From: Methylobacterium sp.
GTDB taxonomy: Bacteria; Pseudomonadota; Alphaproteobacteria; Rhizobiales; Beijerinckiaceae
Assembly (NCBI GenBank): GCA_020252865.1
Contig: JADCCH010000087.1
Coordinates: forward strand, 1 to 5,765
Direction of reading: 5' to 3'
Length of the DNA: 5,765 nucleotides
The notes below the pieces were generated by a model. The model was not told the DNA's origin and did not search any database. It was given only the letters and a program-made list of their open reading frames with translations. Below are positions 1 to 5,389 of this stretch, one piece after another; within the stretch, counting starts at the first letter, position 1; the number at the start of each line of letters is the position of its first letter. The position numbers and the translations under genes were made by a program.

Positions 1-599
1 TGGACCTCTCGCGCATCGAAGCCGGCAAGCATGAACTGCAGGAGGAAGCGATCGACCTCGTTTCCACGGTCGCTGCCTGCGTGCATATGCTCGATCTGCG
101 CGCCAAAGGCCGTGGGTTGATGATCCGCACCGCCTACACGGAGAACATGCCGCGCCTCTGGGCGGATGAGCGCGCCATCCGTCAGGTGGCGCTGAACCTG
201 CTCTCGAACGCCATCAAGTTCACACCGCAAGGCGCCGAAATCATCGTGAAGGCGGGCTGGACGGCCTCAGGTGGCCAATACTTCTCGGTGCGCGACAACG
301 GCATGGGCATTCCCGAGGAGGAGATCGAGACCGTGCTCTCGACCTTCGGGCGCGGCTCGCAGGCGCTGAAGAATGCCGATCCCGGCTCAGGCCTCGGCCT
401 GTCGATCGTGAAAAGCCTCGTGGAACTGCATGGCGGCGCGTTCCGCCTCACCTCCAAGCTGCGCGAGGGCACGGAGGTGATCGCCATGTTCCCCGCAACC
501 CGCGTGATGACCGCGATGGCCGCCATCGATCCCGACAGCCCCAGGCCGGCGGCCGCCAGCTTGCAACAGCACCTGCCGGGCGCGATCCGCGCGGCTTGA
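1..599 (+). CDS. Sensor histidine kinase, C-terminal part (5' end outside window)
   Basis: The reading frame is open from the window edge (first full codon at base 3) and ends with TGA at 597-599, giving 198 visible residues. Visible residues 1-12 (LDLSRIEAGK-type) are the end of the HisKA dimerisation helix pair; the phospho-accepting histidine lies upstream, off the window. The HATPase domain follows: N box around residues 60-75 (NLLSNAIKFTP), G1 box DNGMGIP with D98, an F box near 115 (FGRGS), and G2 box GSGLGL around 128-133. The last 30 or so residues are an Ala/Pro-rich tail without a receiver domain, so this is not a C-terminal hybrid kinase. The protein would autophosphorylate from ATP and pass phosphate to an unseen response regulator. 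From memory the C-terminal block resembles PAS-containing PleC/DivJ-like kinases of Rhizobiales, but sensor domain, localisation and partner cannot be judged here. Confidence 0.93.
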   Translation, partial: DLSRIEAGKHELQEEAIDLVSTVAACVHMLDLRAKGRGLMIRTAYTENMPRLWADERAIRQVALNLLSNAIKFTPQGAEIIVKAGWTASGGQYFSVRDNGMGIPEEEIETVLSTFGRGSQALKNADPGSGLGLSIVKSLVELHGGAFRLTSKLREGTEVIAMFPATRVMTAMAAIDPDSPRPAAASLQQHLPGAIRAA

Positions 600-605
600 A
601 CCTTT

Positions 606-630
606 TCCGATCTGACCGAATGAGATCGGA
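606..630 (+). terminator. Hairpin just after the kinase stop codon, possible terminator
   Basis: Seven bases after the kinase TGA there is a perfect 8-bp inverted repeat, TCCGATCT (606-613) and AGATCGGA (623-630), with a 9-nt loop. The stem is only moderately GC-rich and no run of T follows it, so it is not a textbook intrinsic terminator. Its position, directly after a stop codon and before the repeat pair in a convergent gap, makes a role in 3'-end formation or mRNA stability plausible. It could also be the edge of the larger repeat element next to it. Confidence 0.4.
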
Positions 631-648
631 TGCTCTCTCGCTTTATCC

Positions 649-721
649 TGATCGCATTTTCTTCACGCGAACCGGTGCCCATCCCCGCCTTCGCGAGGGA
701 CATGCTTCGCTTGAAAATGCT
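649..721. repeat. Hairpin repeat, copy 1 of 2
   Basis: This 73-bp unit is nearly identical to the unit at 734-805, in the same orientation. The differences are one substitution (T at 676 where the other copy has C) and one extra A at 696. The unit is bounded near its ends by an inverted pair, GCATTTTC (654-661) and GAAAATGC (713-720). Its centre holds a 7-bp GC-rich stem, TCCCCGC (682-688) with the partner at 693-700, closed by a CTTC loop; the extra A becomes a bulge and leaves all seven pairs intact. There is no coding signal. It looks like a dispersed intergenic palindromic element of the kind found in multiple copies in alphaproteobacterial genomes (inference from memory). It may act as a terminator or mRNA stabiliser between the convergent kinase and cobT genes. 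Confidence 0.85.
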
Positions 722-733
722 TGTCTCTTTCCT

Positions 734-805
734 TGATCGCATTTTCTTCACGCGAACCGGCGCCCATCCCCGCCTTCGCGGGGACATGCTTCGCTTGAAA
801 ATGCT
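734..805. repeat. Hairpin repeat, copy 2 of 2, abutting the cobT stop
   Basis: This 72-bp direct repeat of 649-721 begins 12 bp after the first copy ends (period 85 bp). It has the same outer inverted pair, GCATTTTC (739-746) and GAAAATGC (797-804). Its uninterrupted central stem is TCCCCGC (767-773) and GCGGGGA (778-784) around a CTTC loop. The unit ends at base 805 and the cobT stop codon occupies 806-808, so the element starts at the first base after cobT in that gene's direction. It would be transcribed as the immediate 3' tail of cobT mRNA and could end or protect it. The spacer between the copies (722-733) resembles the bases just before copy 1, so the true unit may be slightly longer than marked. 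Confidence 0.85.
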
Positions 806-1825
806 CTATACCTTTTCCGGCACTCCGGCATCGGCAAAGGTCGCCATGCCGGTATGGCATGCAATGGCCGTCTTCGCGATCGCGCAGGCCAGGGCCGCTC
901 CGCTCCCTTCCCCCAGCCGCAGGCCGAGATCGAGGATGGGCACAAGTCCAAGCCGCTTCAGAACTTCAGCATGCGCGCCTTCGGCCGCGACATGGCCCGC
1001 AAGGCAATGCGCGATGCTCGAGGGCTCCAGCGCGTGCAACACTGCAGCGGCCGAGGTCGCGACATACCCGTCGAGAATGACCGGCACGCGCTCGATGCGA
1101 GCGGCAAGGATCGCCCCGGCAATGGCCGCGATCTCTCGACCGCCGAGCCGGCGCAGGACCTCCAGAGGGTCCTTCAGGGCGCCCCGGTGAAGCGCGAGCC
1201 CGGCCTCGACCGCCGTCACCTTGCGGGCATGGCCGGCGTCATCGACCCCCGTGCCACGCCCCACCCAGGTTGCGACCGGCCCGCCATGAAGAGCGGCATG
1301 GATCGCCGCGGCGGCCGTGGTGTTGCCGATGCCCATCTCGCCCACGCAGAGGAGATCCGTGCCGTTGGCGATGGCTTCCATGCCGAAGGCGATGGTGGCG
1401 GCGCAGGCCGCCTCCTCGAGCGCCGGTCCTTCCGTGAAATCCGCCGTGGGCAACTCGATCGCGAGATCGAAGACCTTCAGGCCCAGATCATGCGCCTTGC
1501 AGATCTGGTTGATGGCGGCCTGCCCGTTCGAGAAGCTCGCAAGCATCGCCTTGTTCACCTCGGACGGATAGGCCGAGACGCCCTTCCTCGCCACGCCATG
1601 CGCGCCGGCAAAAATCGCCACCAGCGGCCGGTTGATGCGCGGCGGCGCCCGGTGCTGCCAGGCCGCGAGATGCGCGACGATTTCTTCCAACCGCCCGAGT
1701 GCGCCCGTCGGCTTGATGAGCTGCGCCTCGCGGGCCAGCACCTCCCTGCGGGAGGTTTCGTCCGGGCCGGGAAGCGCCCGCAGCAGGGCGCGGATGTCGT
1801 CGAAGGGCAGGCCGGTGGGAGGCAC
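806..1825 (-). CDS. cobT: Nicotinate-nucleotide--dimethylbenzimidazole phosphoribosyltransferase
   Basis: The 339-residue product belongs to the CobT family (called CobU in the Pseudomonas denitrificans naming). It transfers phosphoribose from nicotinate mononucleotide to 5,6-dimethylbenzimidazole, giving alpha-ribazole 5'-phosphate for the lower ligand of cobalamin; the enzyme is cytosolic. Family signatures are complete: KPTGALGRLEE (38-48), the AGAHGV segment (73-78), GEMGIGNTT (162-170, with E163), GRGTGVDD (189-196) and LGEGSGA (304-310), where E306 matches the catalytic glutamate Glu317 of Salmonella CobT. Length is normal. The start is GTG at 1825, supported by AGGAAA about nine bases upstream; no earlier in-frame start has comparable support. 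The gene ends with TAG directly against a repeat element and is divergent from cobS. It is not the cobaltochelatase subunit that is also called CobT. Confidence 0.96.
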   Translation of the reverse strand: MPPTGLPFDDIRALLRALPGPDETSRREVLAREAQLIKPTGALGRLEEIVAHLAAWQHRAPPRINRPLVAIFAGAHGVARKGVSAYPSEVNKAMLASFSNGQAAINQICKAHDLGLKVFDLAIELPTADFTEGPALEEAACAATIAFGMEAIANGTDLLCVGEMGIGNTTAAAAIHAALHGGPVATWVGRGTGVDDAGHARKVTAVEAGLALHRGALKDPLEVLRRLGGREIAAIAGAILAARIERVPVILDGYVATSAAAVLHALEPSSIAHCLAGHVAAEGAHAEVLKRLGLVPILDLGLRLGEGSGAALACAIAKTAIACHTGMATFADAGVPEKV

Positions 1826-1944
1826 GGGACGATTTCCTGAACTGGCGGAGGGAACTCGGGGTCGCTACCATGCCCGTGAGTCTTGCGGCAAGACGGCGAT
1901 TCTCGGCACAGTCCGGGCAAGGGGCGAGCCGAAAGGCATATCGG
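1826..1944. promoter_or_regulatory. Divergent cobT/cobS control region
   Basis: This 119-bp gap must carry the promoters of two genes of the same pathway. It contains one striking element, the palindrome at 1880-1894. On the minus strand TTGCCG lies inside that palindrome, and 17-18 bases further on is a weak TAGCGA-like hexamer, a tentative cobT promoter. I see no good -35/-10 pair for cobS. A possible cobS ribosome binding site is AAAGG at 1932-1936. No sequence resembling the conserved B12 box of cobalamin riboswitches was found by eye, and the gap is too short for a full riboswitch plus promoter on either side. Confidence 0.5.
1880..1894. promoter_or_regulatory. Perfect 7-1-7 palindrome, candidate operator
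   Basis: GTCTTGC (1880-1886), one central G, then GCAAGAC (1888-1894) form a perfect inverted repeat near the middle of the cobT-cobS divergent gap. The symmetry and position suit a dimeric regulator controlling both genes. It overlaps the tentative cobT -35 hexamer. Its one-base centre makes a stable RNA hairpin unlikely, so a DNA-binding site is the better reading. The regulator is unknown and chance occurrence in GC-rich DNA is not excluded. Confidence 0.4.
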
Positions 1945-2784
1945 ATGAATGAGCAGCCCCCGGCCAGGACCGGAATTCCTCTTCTTGCGAAGCCGCCGAT
2001 CCGGCTGGCGCAGGCGCTGCGGTTCTATTCCCGCCTGCCGGTTCCCCGCCTGCCCTTCGAGGCGAACCCGCATGGGATGCCGGATTTCAAGGCGATCGCA
2101 CCGGCGGTGCCCGTGGCCGGGATGATCCTCAGTGGCATCGGCGCGCTGGTGGGGGCTGGCGCAGTGATTCTTGGCCTCTCGCCAGGCATCGCCGCCGCCC
2201 TCACCCTCTGCACCATCGTCATCATCACCGGATGTTTCCACGAGGATGGCTTTGCCGATGCCTGCGACGGCCTCTGGGGCGGCATGACGGTGGAGCGGCG
2301 CCTCGAGATCATGCGCGACAGCCGCGTCGGCGCCTATGGTGCGGCAGGCCTCGCGCTGAACCTGCTGTTGCGCTTCGCGATCCTCGCCGAACTGTTCCGC
2401 CTGATGGGGCCCTTCGCGGCCATCGCCATTGCACCGGTTGGCGGCCTGTCGCGCGCGCTCTCGCTGATCCCGACGCTTGTCCTGCCTCCGGCACGGACCG
2501 GGGGGATTGCGGCGGCGACACTGATGCCGGCCCGGAGCGGCCTCTTCGCCGCGATCGGGATTGGTGCCCTGCTCTTTGCCGGCAGCATGCTGCTGCTGGA
2601 ACTGCCGGGCGCGATCTGGATGGCGATTCTGTCCGTTCTCCCTGCATTGGGGCTTGCCGTGCGGCTCATGCGTCACAAGATTGGTGGTTTCACCGGCGAT
2701 CTTCTGGGCGCAACCCAGCAGCTCACCGAAATCGCTTTGCTTCTGGCTGTCGCCGGCGCGAGTGCCGCGCGCGGCCCGTTTTGA
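1945..2784 (+). CDS. cobS: Adenosylcobinamide-GDP ribazoletransferase (cobalamin synthase)
   Basis: This polytopic inner-membrane enzyme (CobV in the P. denitrificans naming) joins adenosylcobinamide-GDP with alpha-ribazole or its phosphate, the last assembly step of adenosylcobalamin. Hallmarks in the 279-residue product are FYSRLPVP (27-34), the metal-binding segment HEDGFADACDG (99-109), MRDSRVGAYG (123-132) and the C-terminal KIGGFTGDLLGATQQLTE block (245-262). Hydrophobic stretches lie near 52-97, 134-180 and 198-240. I chose ATG 1945 because AAAGG lies eight bases upstream and the conserved N-terminus starts soon after. An in-frame ATG at 1870 would add 25 atypical basic residues and has no well-placed ribosome site. 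Even so the protein is slightly longer than the usual 245-265. It is divergent from cobT, which makes its partner substrate, and its stop codon overlaps the Shine-Dalgarno sequence of the next gene. Confidence 0.95.
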   Translation: MNEQPPARTGIPLLAKPPIRLAQALRFYSRLPVPRLPFEANPHGMPDFKAIAPAVPVAGMILSGIGALVGAGAVILGLSPGIAAALTLCTIVIITGCFHEDGFADACDGLWGGMTVERRLEIMRDSRVGAYGAAGLALNLLLRFAILAELFRLMGPFAAIAIAPVGGLSRALSLIPTLVLPPARTGGIAAATLMPARSGLFAAIGIGALLFAGSMLLLELPGAIWMAILSVLPALGLAVRLMRHKIGGFTGDLLGATQQLTEIALLLAVAGASAARGPF

Positions 2785-2789
2785 GGAGG
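2784..2789 (+). promoter_or_regulatory. Strong Shine-Dalgarno overlapping the cobS stop
   Basis: AGGAGG begins on the last base of the cobS TGA and sits four bases before the ATG at 2794. This fixes the start of the 90-residue protein and suggests that it is translated from the same mRNA as cobS, possibly by coupling. Confidence 0.85.
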
Positions 2790-2793
2790 AAAC

Positions 2794-3066
2794 ATGAATT
2801 CGCCCCGCGCGACCCTGCTGATCCTGCTTGCCCTGGGCATCGCTCTGGTTCTGGCCGTCAGCGGTGGCCTTCCCAGCCTCTCCGGCGACGACATGGCCAG
2901 CCTCGTTTCCTTTGGAATCCTGCTGACCATGATGGCGACCTGGGGCCTCGCGGAAATCCGCGGCAATATGGGCGAGAGCCTGCGCAACCTGCTCATCTGG
3001 GGCGTGGTCGTGCTCATTCTGGTCTTCGGCTACCAGAACAAGGCGATGCTGGGCTTCTCGAGCTGA
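2794..3066 (+). CDS. Small three-helix membrane protein, protease N-terminal-like
   Basis: The gene encodes 90 residues with a consensus Shine-Dalgarno, nine bases after the cobS stop, so it is very probably co-transcribed with cobS. Three hydrophobic segments are visible: about 7-25, 34-52 and 65-81. Between the last two is a polar stretch (IRGNMGESLRN), and a short tail follows GYQNK. The pattern DDMASLV, then GESLRN, a Trp at 69, then LVFGY matches my recollection of the membrane-anchoring N-terminus of alphaproteobacterial TIGR02281 clan AA aspartic proteases, which are often encoded near cobS in Rhizobiales. Here the frame stops before any protease domain, and no DTGA-type active-site motif follows in the next few hundred bases of this strand. 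It is either a stand-alone membrane protein or a truncated remnant; the intact start and clean frame favour expression. The function is unknown. Confidence 0.8.
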   Translation: MNSPRATLLILLALGIALVLAVSGGLPSLSGDDMASLVSFGILLTMMATWGLAEIRGNMGESLRNLLIWGVVVLILVFGYQNKAMLGFSS

Positions 3067-3080
3067 TTGTTTCAGTTCGA
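3058..3080. terminator. Stem-loop over the convergent stop codons
   Basis: TCGAGCTGA (3058-3066) can pair with TCAGTTCGA (3072-3080) around the loop TTGTT, giving nine pairs in the plus-strand RNA including one G-U. The two arms contain the stop codons of the converging genes, and the loop is the whole 5-bp intergenic spacer. In minus-strand RNA the G-U becomes an A-C mismatch, so the stem is weaker there. No T-run follows on either side, so it is at best a non-canonical terminator, but there is no other space for one between the genes. Confidence 0.4.
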
Positions 3081-3512
3081 CAACCCGCCCTCGCCATCGA
3101 CCACCACGAGGGTCGCGAGCATCACGGCGATGGATTTGCGCGTGCCATTCCGGATGGCGAAAGCCTCGCCCATCGCCACATGTTGGCGCTTGCCGGCGCG
3201 GATGATGCGCCCCTCCGCCTCGAAACGCTCACCGGCGGCGGGTGCGAGCAGGTTGATCTTGAACTCGCTCGTCAGCACGGCCTTGCCCTCGGGCATCAGC
3301 GTCAGCGCGGCATAGCCGCAGGCGCTGTCGAGGATGGAAGCGATCGCCCCGGCATGGCCAAACCCGTGCTGCTGCGTGATGGCTGGGGAAAATGGCAGGC
3401 CAATCACAACCCGGCCGGGGCTTGCGTGATCCAGGACAGCGCCCAAAGCTGCCATCATTCCTTGCCGGGAGAAGCTTTCCCTCACCCGGGCGAAAACGGC
3501 ATCCTCGTTCAT
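3072..3512 (-). CDS. PaaI-family hotdog-fold thioesterase
   Basis: The 146-residue product has the single hotdog fold of the 4HBT/PaaI group, which hydrolyse acyl- or phenylacyl-CoA thioesters in the cytosol. The core segment QQHGFGHAGAIASILDSACGYAA (47-69) matches the family pattern in which a small-residue turn opens the long helix; D62 is in the place of the catalytic Asp of PaaI. The later strand LLAPAAGERFEAEGRIIRAGKR (88-109) is the typical 'PA-G ... GR' portion. The canonical HGG is changed to GHAG, a mild departure. The length is normal. ATG 3512 overlaps the dusA stop as ATGA, so translation is probably coupled to dusA. Its own stop is 5 bp from the convergent membrane-protein gene. 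The substrate cannot be inferred; an uncharacterised aromatic or medium-chain acyl-CoA thioesterase is the best general call. Confidence 0.88.
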   Translation of the reverse strand: MNEDAVFARVRESFSRQGMMAALGAVLDHASPGRVVIGLPFSPAITQQHGFGHAGAIASILDSACGYAALTLMPEGKAVLTSEFKINLLAPAAGERFEAEGRIIRAGKRQHVAMGEAFAIRNGTRKSIAVMLATLVVVDGEGGLSN

Positions 3513-4540
3513 GCGGCCATCTCCCGTGCGGCCCCCGGCCTGCGGCGCAGATGCCCGAGCGCCTCACGCAGAACCTCGGCGCCCGCGCCAGCCTTCACCG
3601 CTTCCGTGGAGAGGTGACGGCGGAAGCCCCGCGCACCGGGCTGGCCGTGAAACAGGCCGAGGAGGTGCCGCGTGAGGGCATGGGGCGAATGCCCGGCCGC
3701 CACGAGGCTTTCGAGAGAGGGCATCAGCCGCTCCAGCGCCTCGAAGAGATCCCCCGCCGGTCCTGGCTCGCCGAACAATCGCGGATCGACCTCCAGCAGC
3801 AGGCCGGGATTGTGATAGGCCGCGCGGCCGAGCATCACGCCATCGAGGCCGGGAAGTTCGCCATCGGGGGCAAGAAGCACCTGCGCCTGTGCGATGCTGG
3901 CAATGCCGCCATTGATGGCGATGGGCACCGCGGGAAGCCGCGCCTTGAGACGCCGCACGCGCGCATAATCCAGCGGCGGGATGTCGCGGTTCTCCCTGGG
4001 GGAAAGGCCCTGCAGCCACGCTTTCCGGGCATGAACGAACAGCGCGTCGCAGCCCGCCGCGACCACGGCATCGGCCAGCGCATCGAGCGACGCCTCCGTA
4101 TCCTGATCATCCACGCCGAGCCGGCACTTCACGGTGACGGGGATGGAAACCGCGCTCTTCATCGCCGCGACGCATTCGGCGATGAGTTGCGGCTCACGCA
4201 TCAGGCAGGCACCGAAGCGGCCGTTCTGCACACGGTCCGACGGGCAGCCGCAATTCAGGTTGATCTCGACATAGCCATATTCCTCGCCGATCCGCGCGGC
4301 GCGGGCCAAATCCTCGGGGTCGGAGCCGCCGAGTTGCAACGCGACGGGTTGCTCCTGTGGCGAGAAGCCCAGCAGGCGCTGGCGATCGCCGTGGAGCACG
4401 GCACCGGTGGTAACCATTTCCGTGTAGAGCCGCGCGCGACGGCTCAGAAGCCGGTGAAAAAACCGGCAGTGCCGGTCCGTCCAATCCATCATCGGCGCGA
4501 CGGAAAAGCGAATGTCTTCAGGCGAAAGCATGGGGGGCAC
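3509..4540 (-). CDS. dusA: tRNA-dihydrouridine(20/20a) synthase DusA
   Basis: The product is a 343-residue FMN-dependent TIM-barrel enzyme that reduces U20/U20a in tRNA D-loops to dihydrouridine using NADPH. The DusA signature is strong: SVAPMMDWTDRHCRFF (13-28), YTEMVTTGA (39-47), QLGGSDP (69-75), EINLNCGCPSDRVQNGRFGACLM (92-114) with catalytic C99, VKCRLGVDD (137-145, K138), FVHARKAWLQGLSPRENR (168-185, with H170), INGGI (209-213) and DGVMLGRAAYHNP (233-245). The helical tRNA-binding C-terminus is present and the length is usual. The start is uncertain: GTG 4540 and ATG 4531 are both in frame and neither has a visible Shine-Dalgarno; the frame stays open back to the stop of the preceding ABC gene. 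dusA lies 51 bp after that gene and overlaps the thioesterase start by four bases, so it may depend on upstream translation or read-through. Confidence 0.97.
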   Translation of the reverse strand: MPPMLSPEDIRFSVAPMMDWTDRHCRFFHRLLSRRARLYTEMVTTGAVLHGDRQRLLGFSPQEQPVALQLGGSDPEDLARAARIGEEYGYVEINLNCGCPSDRVQNGRFGACLMREPQLIAECVAAMKSAVSIPVTVKCRLGVDDQDTEASLDALADAVVAAGCDALFVHARKAWLQGLSPRENRDIPPLDYARVRRLKARLPAVPIAINGGIASIAQAQVLLAPDGELPGLDGVMLGRAAYHNPGLLLEVDPRLFGEPGPAGDLFEALERLMPSLESLVAAGHSPHALTRHLLGLFHGQPGARGFRRHLSTEAVKAGAGAEVLREALGHLRRRPGAAREMAA

Positions 4541-4591
4541 ATAGCGCGGATGCGCGAAAAGGCCAAATCGCAGCCGAGAGGGCAGCCGCGC

Positions 4592-5389
4592 TCATTCCGT
4601 TGTGAGCTTGGGCATCGCGGCGATCAGCGCGCGGGTATAGGGGTGCTCGGGCGCCGTGAAGACGCGCTCGGTCTCGCCCTCTTCCACGACAAAGCCGTGC
4701 TGCATCACCATCATGCGATCCGCGAGATAGCGCACGATGCCGAGATCATGGCTGATGAAAACCATGGCCAACCCGAATTCGAGCTTCAAATCGCTCAACA
4801 GGTTCAGGATCTGCGCCTGGATCGAGACATCGAGCGCGGAGGCCGGCTCATCCGCCACGAGGATGCGCGGCCGCGTGATGAGCGCGCGGGCAATGGCGAT
4901 CCTCTGCCGTTGCCCGCCGGAAAACTGGTGGGGATAGCGAGCCAGCATATCGGCATTGAGGCCCACCCGCTCGAGGATATCCGCCACGCGCGCCCGTCGA
5001 TCCTCGCGCGTCAGGCCGGTTTCGGCGACATCAAGCGGCTCCGCAACCGTGTCGAGAATGCGCATGCGCGGGTCGAGCGAGCCATAGGGGTCCTGGAACA
5101 CCATCTGGATGCCGTGGCGCCTTGCGCGCAATTCGGCTGCCGTGAGCGCCGTGACATCCTCGCCCTGCCACAGCAGCATGCCGGAATCGGGGGGCTCCAA
5201 GGCCATCAGCAGACGCGCGAGCGTGGATTTGCCCGAACCGCTCTCGCCCACGATTCCCAGGGTTTCGCCCGCATGGACATGGAGCGAGACATCACGCACC
5301 GCCGCGATGCGCGCGCGCTGCTCCAGCCATGAGGCCCGCGGCAGGATGTAGGATTTGTGGAGGTTTCGGGCTTCCAGCATGCGGTTCAT
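4592..5389 (-). CDS. Peptide-type ABC transporter ATP-binding protein (OppF/DppF-like)
   Basis: The 265-residue product is the second ATPase of a peptide/nickel-class ABC importer and would act on the cytoplasmic face of the membrane. It has Walker A GESGSGKST (48-56), the Q-loop VFQDPYGSLDPRM (97-109), the signature FSGGQRQRI (156-164), Walker B ILVADEP (176-182, with E181), the D-loop SALD (184-187), the switch H214 and the family-specific C-terminal HPYTRALIAAMP (249-260). All catalytic residues are present. I start it at ATG 5389, which overlaps the previous gene's stop as ATGA and has GGAGGG four bases upstream. A longer frame to 5461 would lie inside the preceding gene. The protein ends soon after the HPYT motif and lacks a Cys-rich tail, as is usual for F-type subunits. 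The class covers oligopeptide, dipeptide, nickel and glutathione importers, so the substrate is open. Confidence 0.95.
   Translation of the reverse strand: MNRMLEARNLHKSYILPRASWLEQRARIAAVRDVSLHVHAGETLGIVGESGSGKSTLARLLMALEPPDSGMLLWQGEDVTALTAAELRARRHGIQMVFQDPYGSLDPRMRILDTVAEPLDVAETGLTREDRRARVADILERVGLNADMLARYPHQFSGGQRQRIAIARALITRPRILVADEPASALDVSIQAQILNLLSDLKLEFGLAMVFISHDLGIVRYLADRMMVMQHGFVVEEGETERVFTAPEHPYTRALIAAMPKLTTE

Noticed and set aside
649..805. The two repeats as a minimal CRISPR array
   Set aside because: The units are 72-73 bp with a 12-bp spacer that resembles the flank of the other copy, and no cas genes are present. The size and structure fit an intergenic palindromic element instead.
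630..1190. An open frame starting in the repeat region and running into cobT antisense
   Set aside because: Its first part simply translates the two repeat copies, giving a duplicated peptide, and the rest is antisense to cobT. There is no Shine-Dalgarno.
854..1840. A 328-codon open frame on the plus strand opposite cobT
   Set aside because: It lies almost fully antisense to an unmistakable CobT. The translation is Arg/Gly/Asp-rich with no motif or convincing ribosome site.
1826..1944. A cobalamin riboswitch controlling cobT or cobS
   Set aside because: No sequence like the B12 box was found by eye in either direction, and the gap is too short for a full riboswitch plus promoter.
1870..1944. 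An earlier ATG start for cobS at 1870
   Set aside because: The GGAGGG upstream is about 17 bases away. The extra 25 residues are atypical for CobS, and ATG 1945 has a better-placed ribosome site.
1555..3617. Long open frames overlapping cobS: minus-strand 1555-2676 and plus-strand 2232-3617
   Set aside because: Both are out of frame with the genes they cover (cobS, cobT and the thioesterase), and both have low-complexity Arg/Gln/Pro-rich products.
3392..5332. A 646-codon open frame on the plus strand opposite dusA and the ABC ATPase genes
   Set aside because: It is antisense to two genes with complete, family-specific motifs. Its product is rich in Arg/His/Gln/Gly with no recognisable domain, the usual result of GC-rich codon use on the opposite strand.
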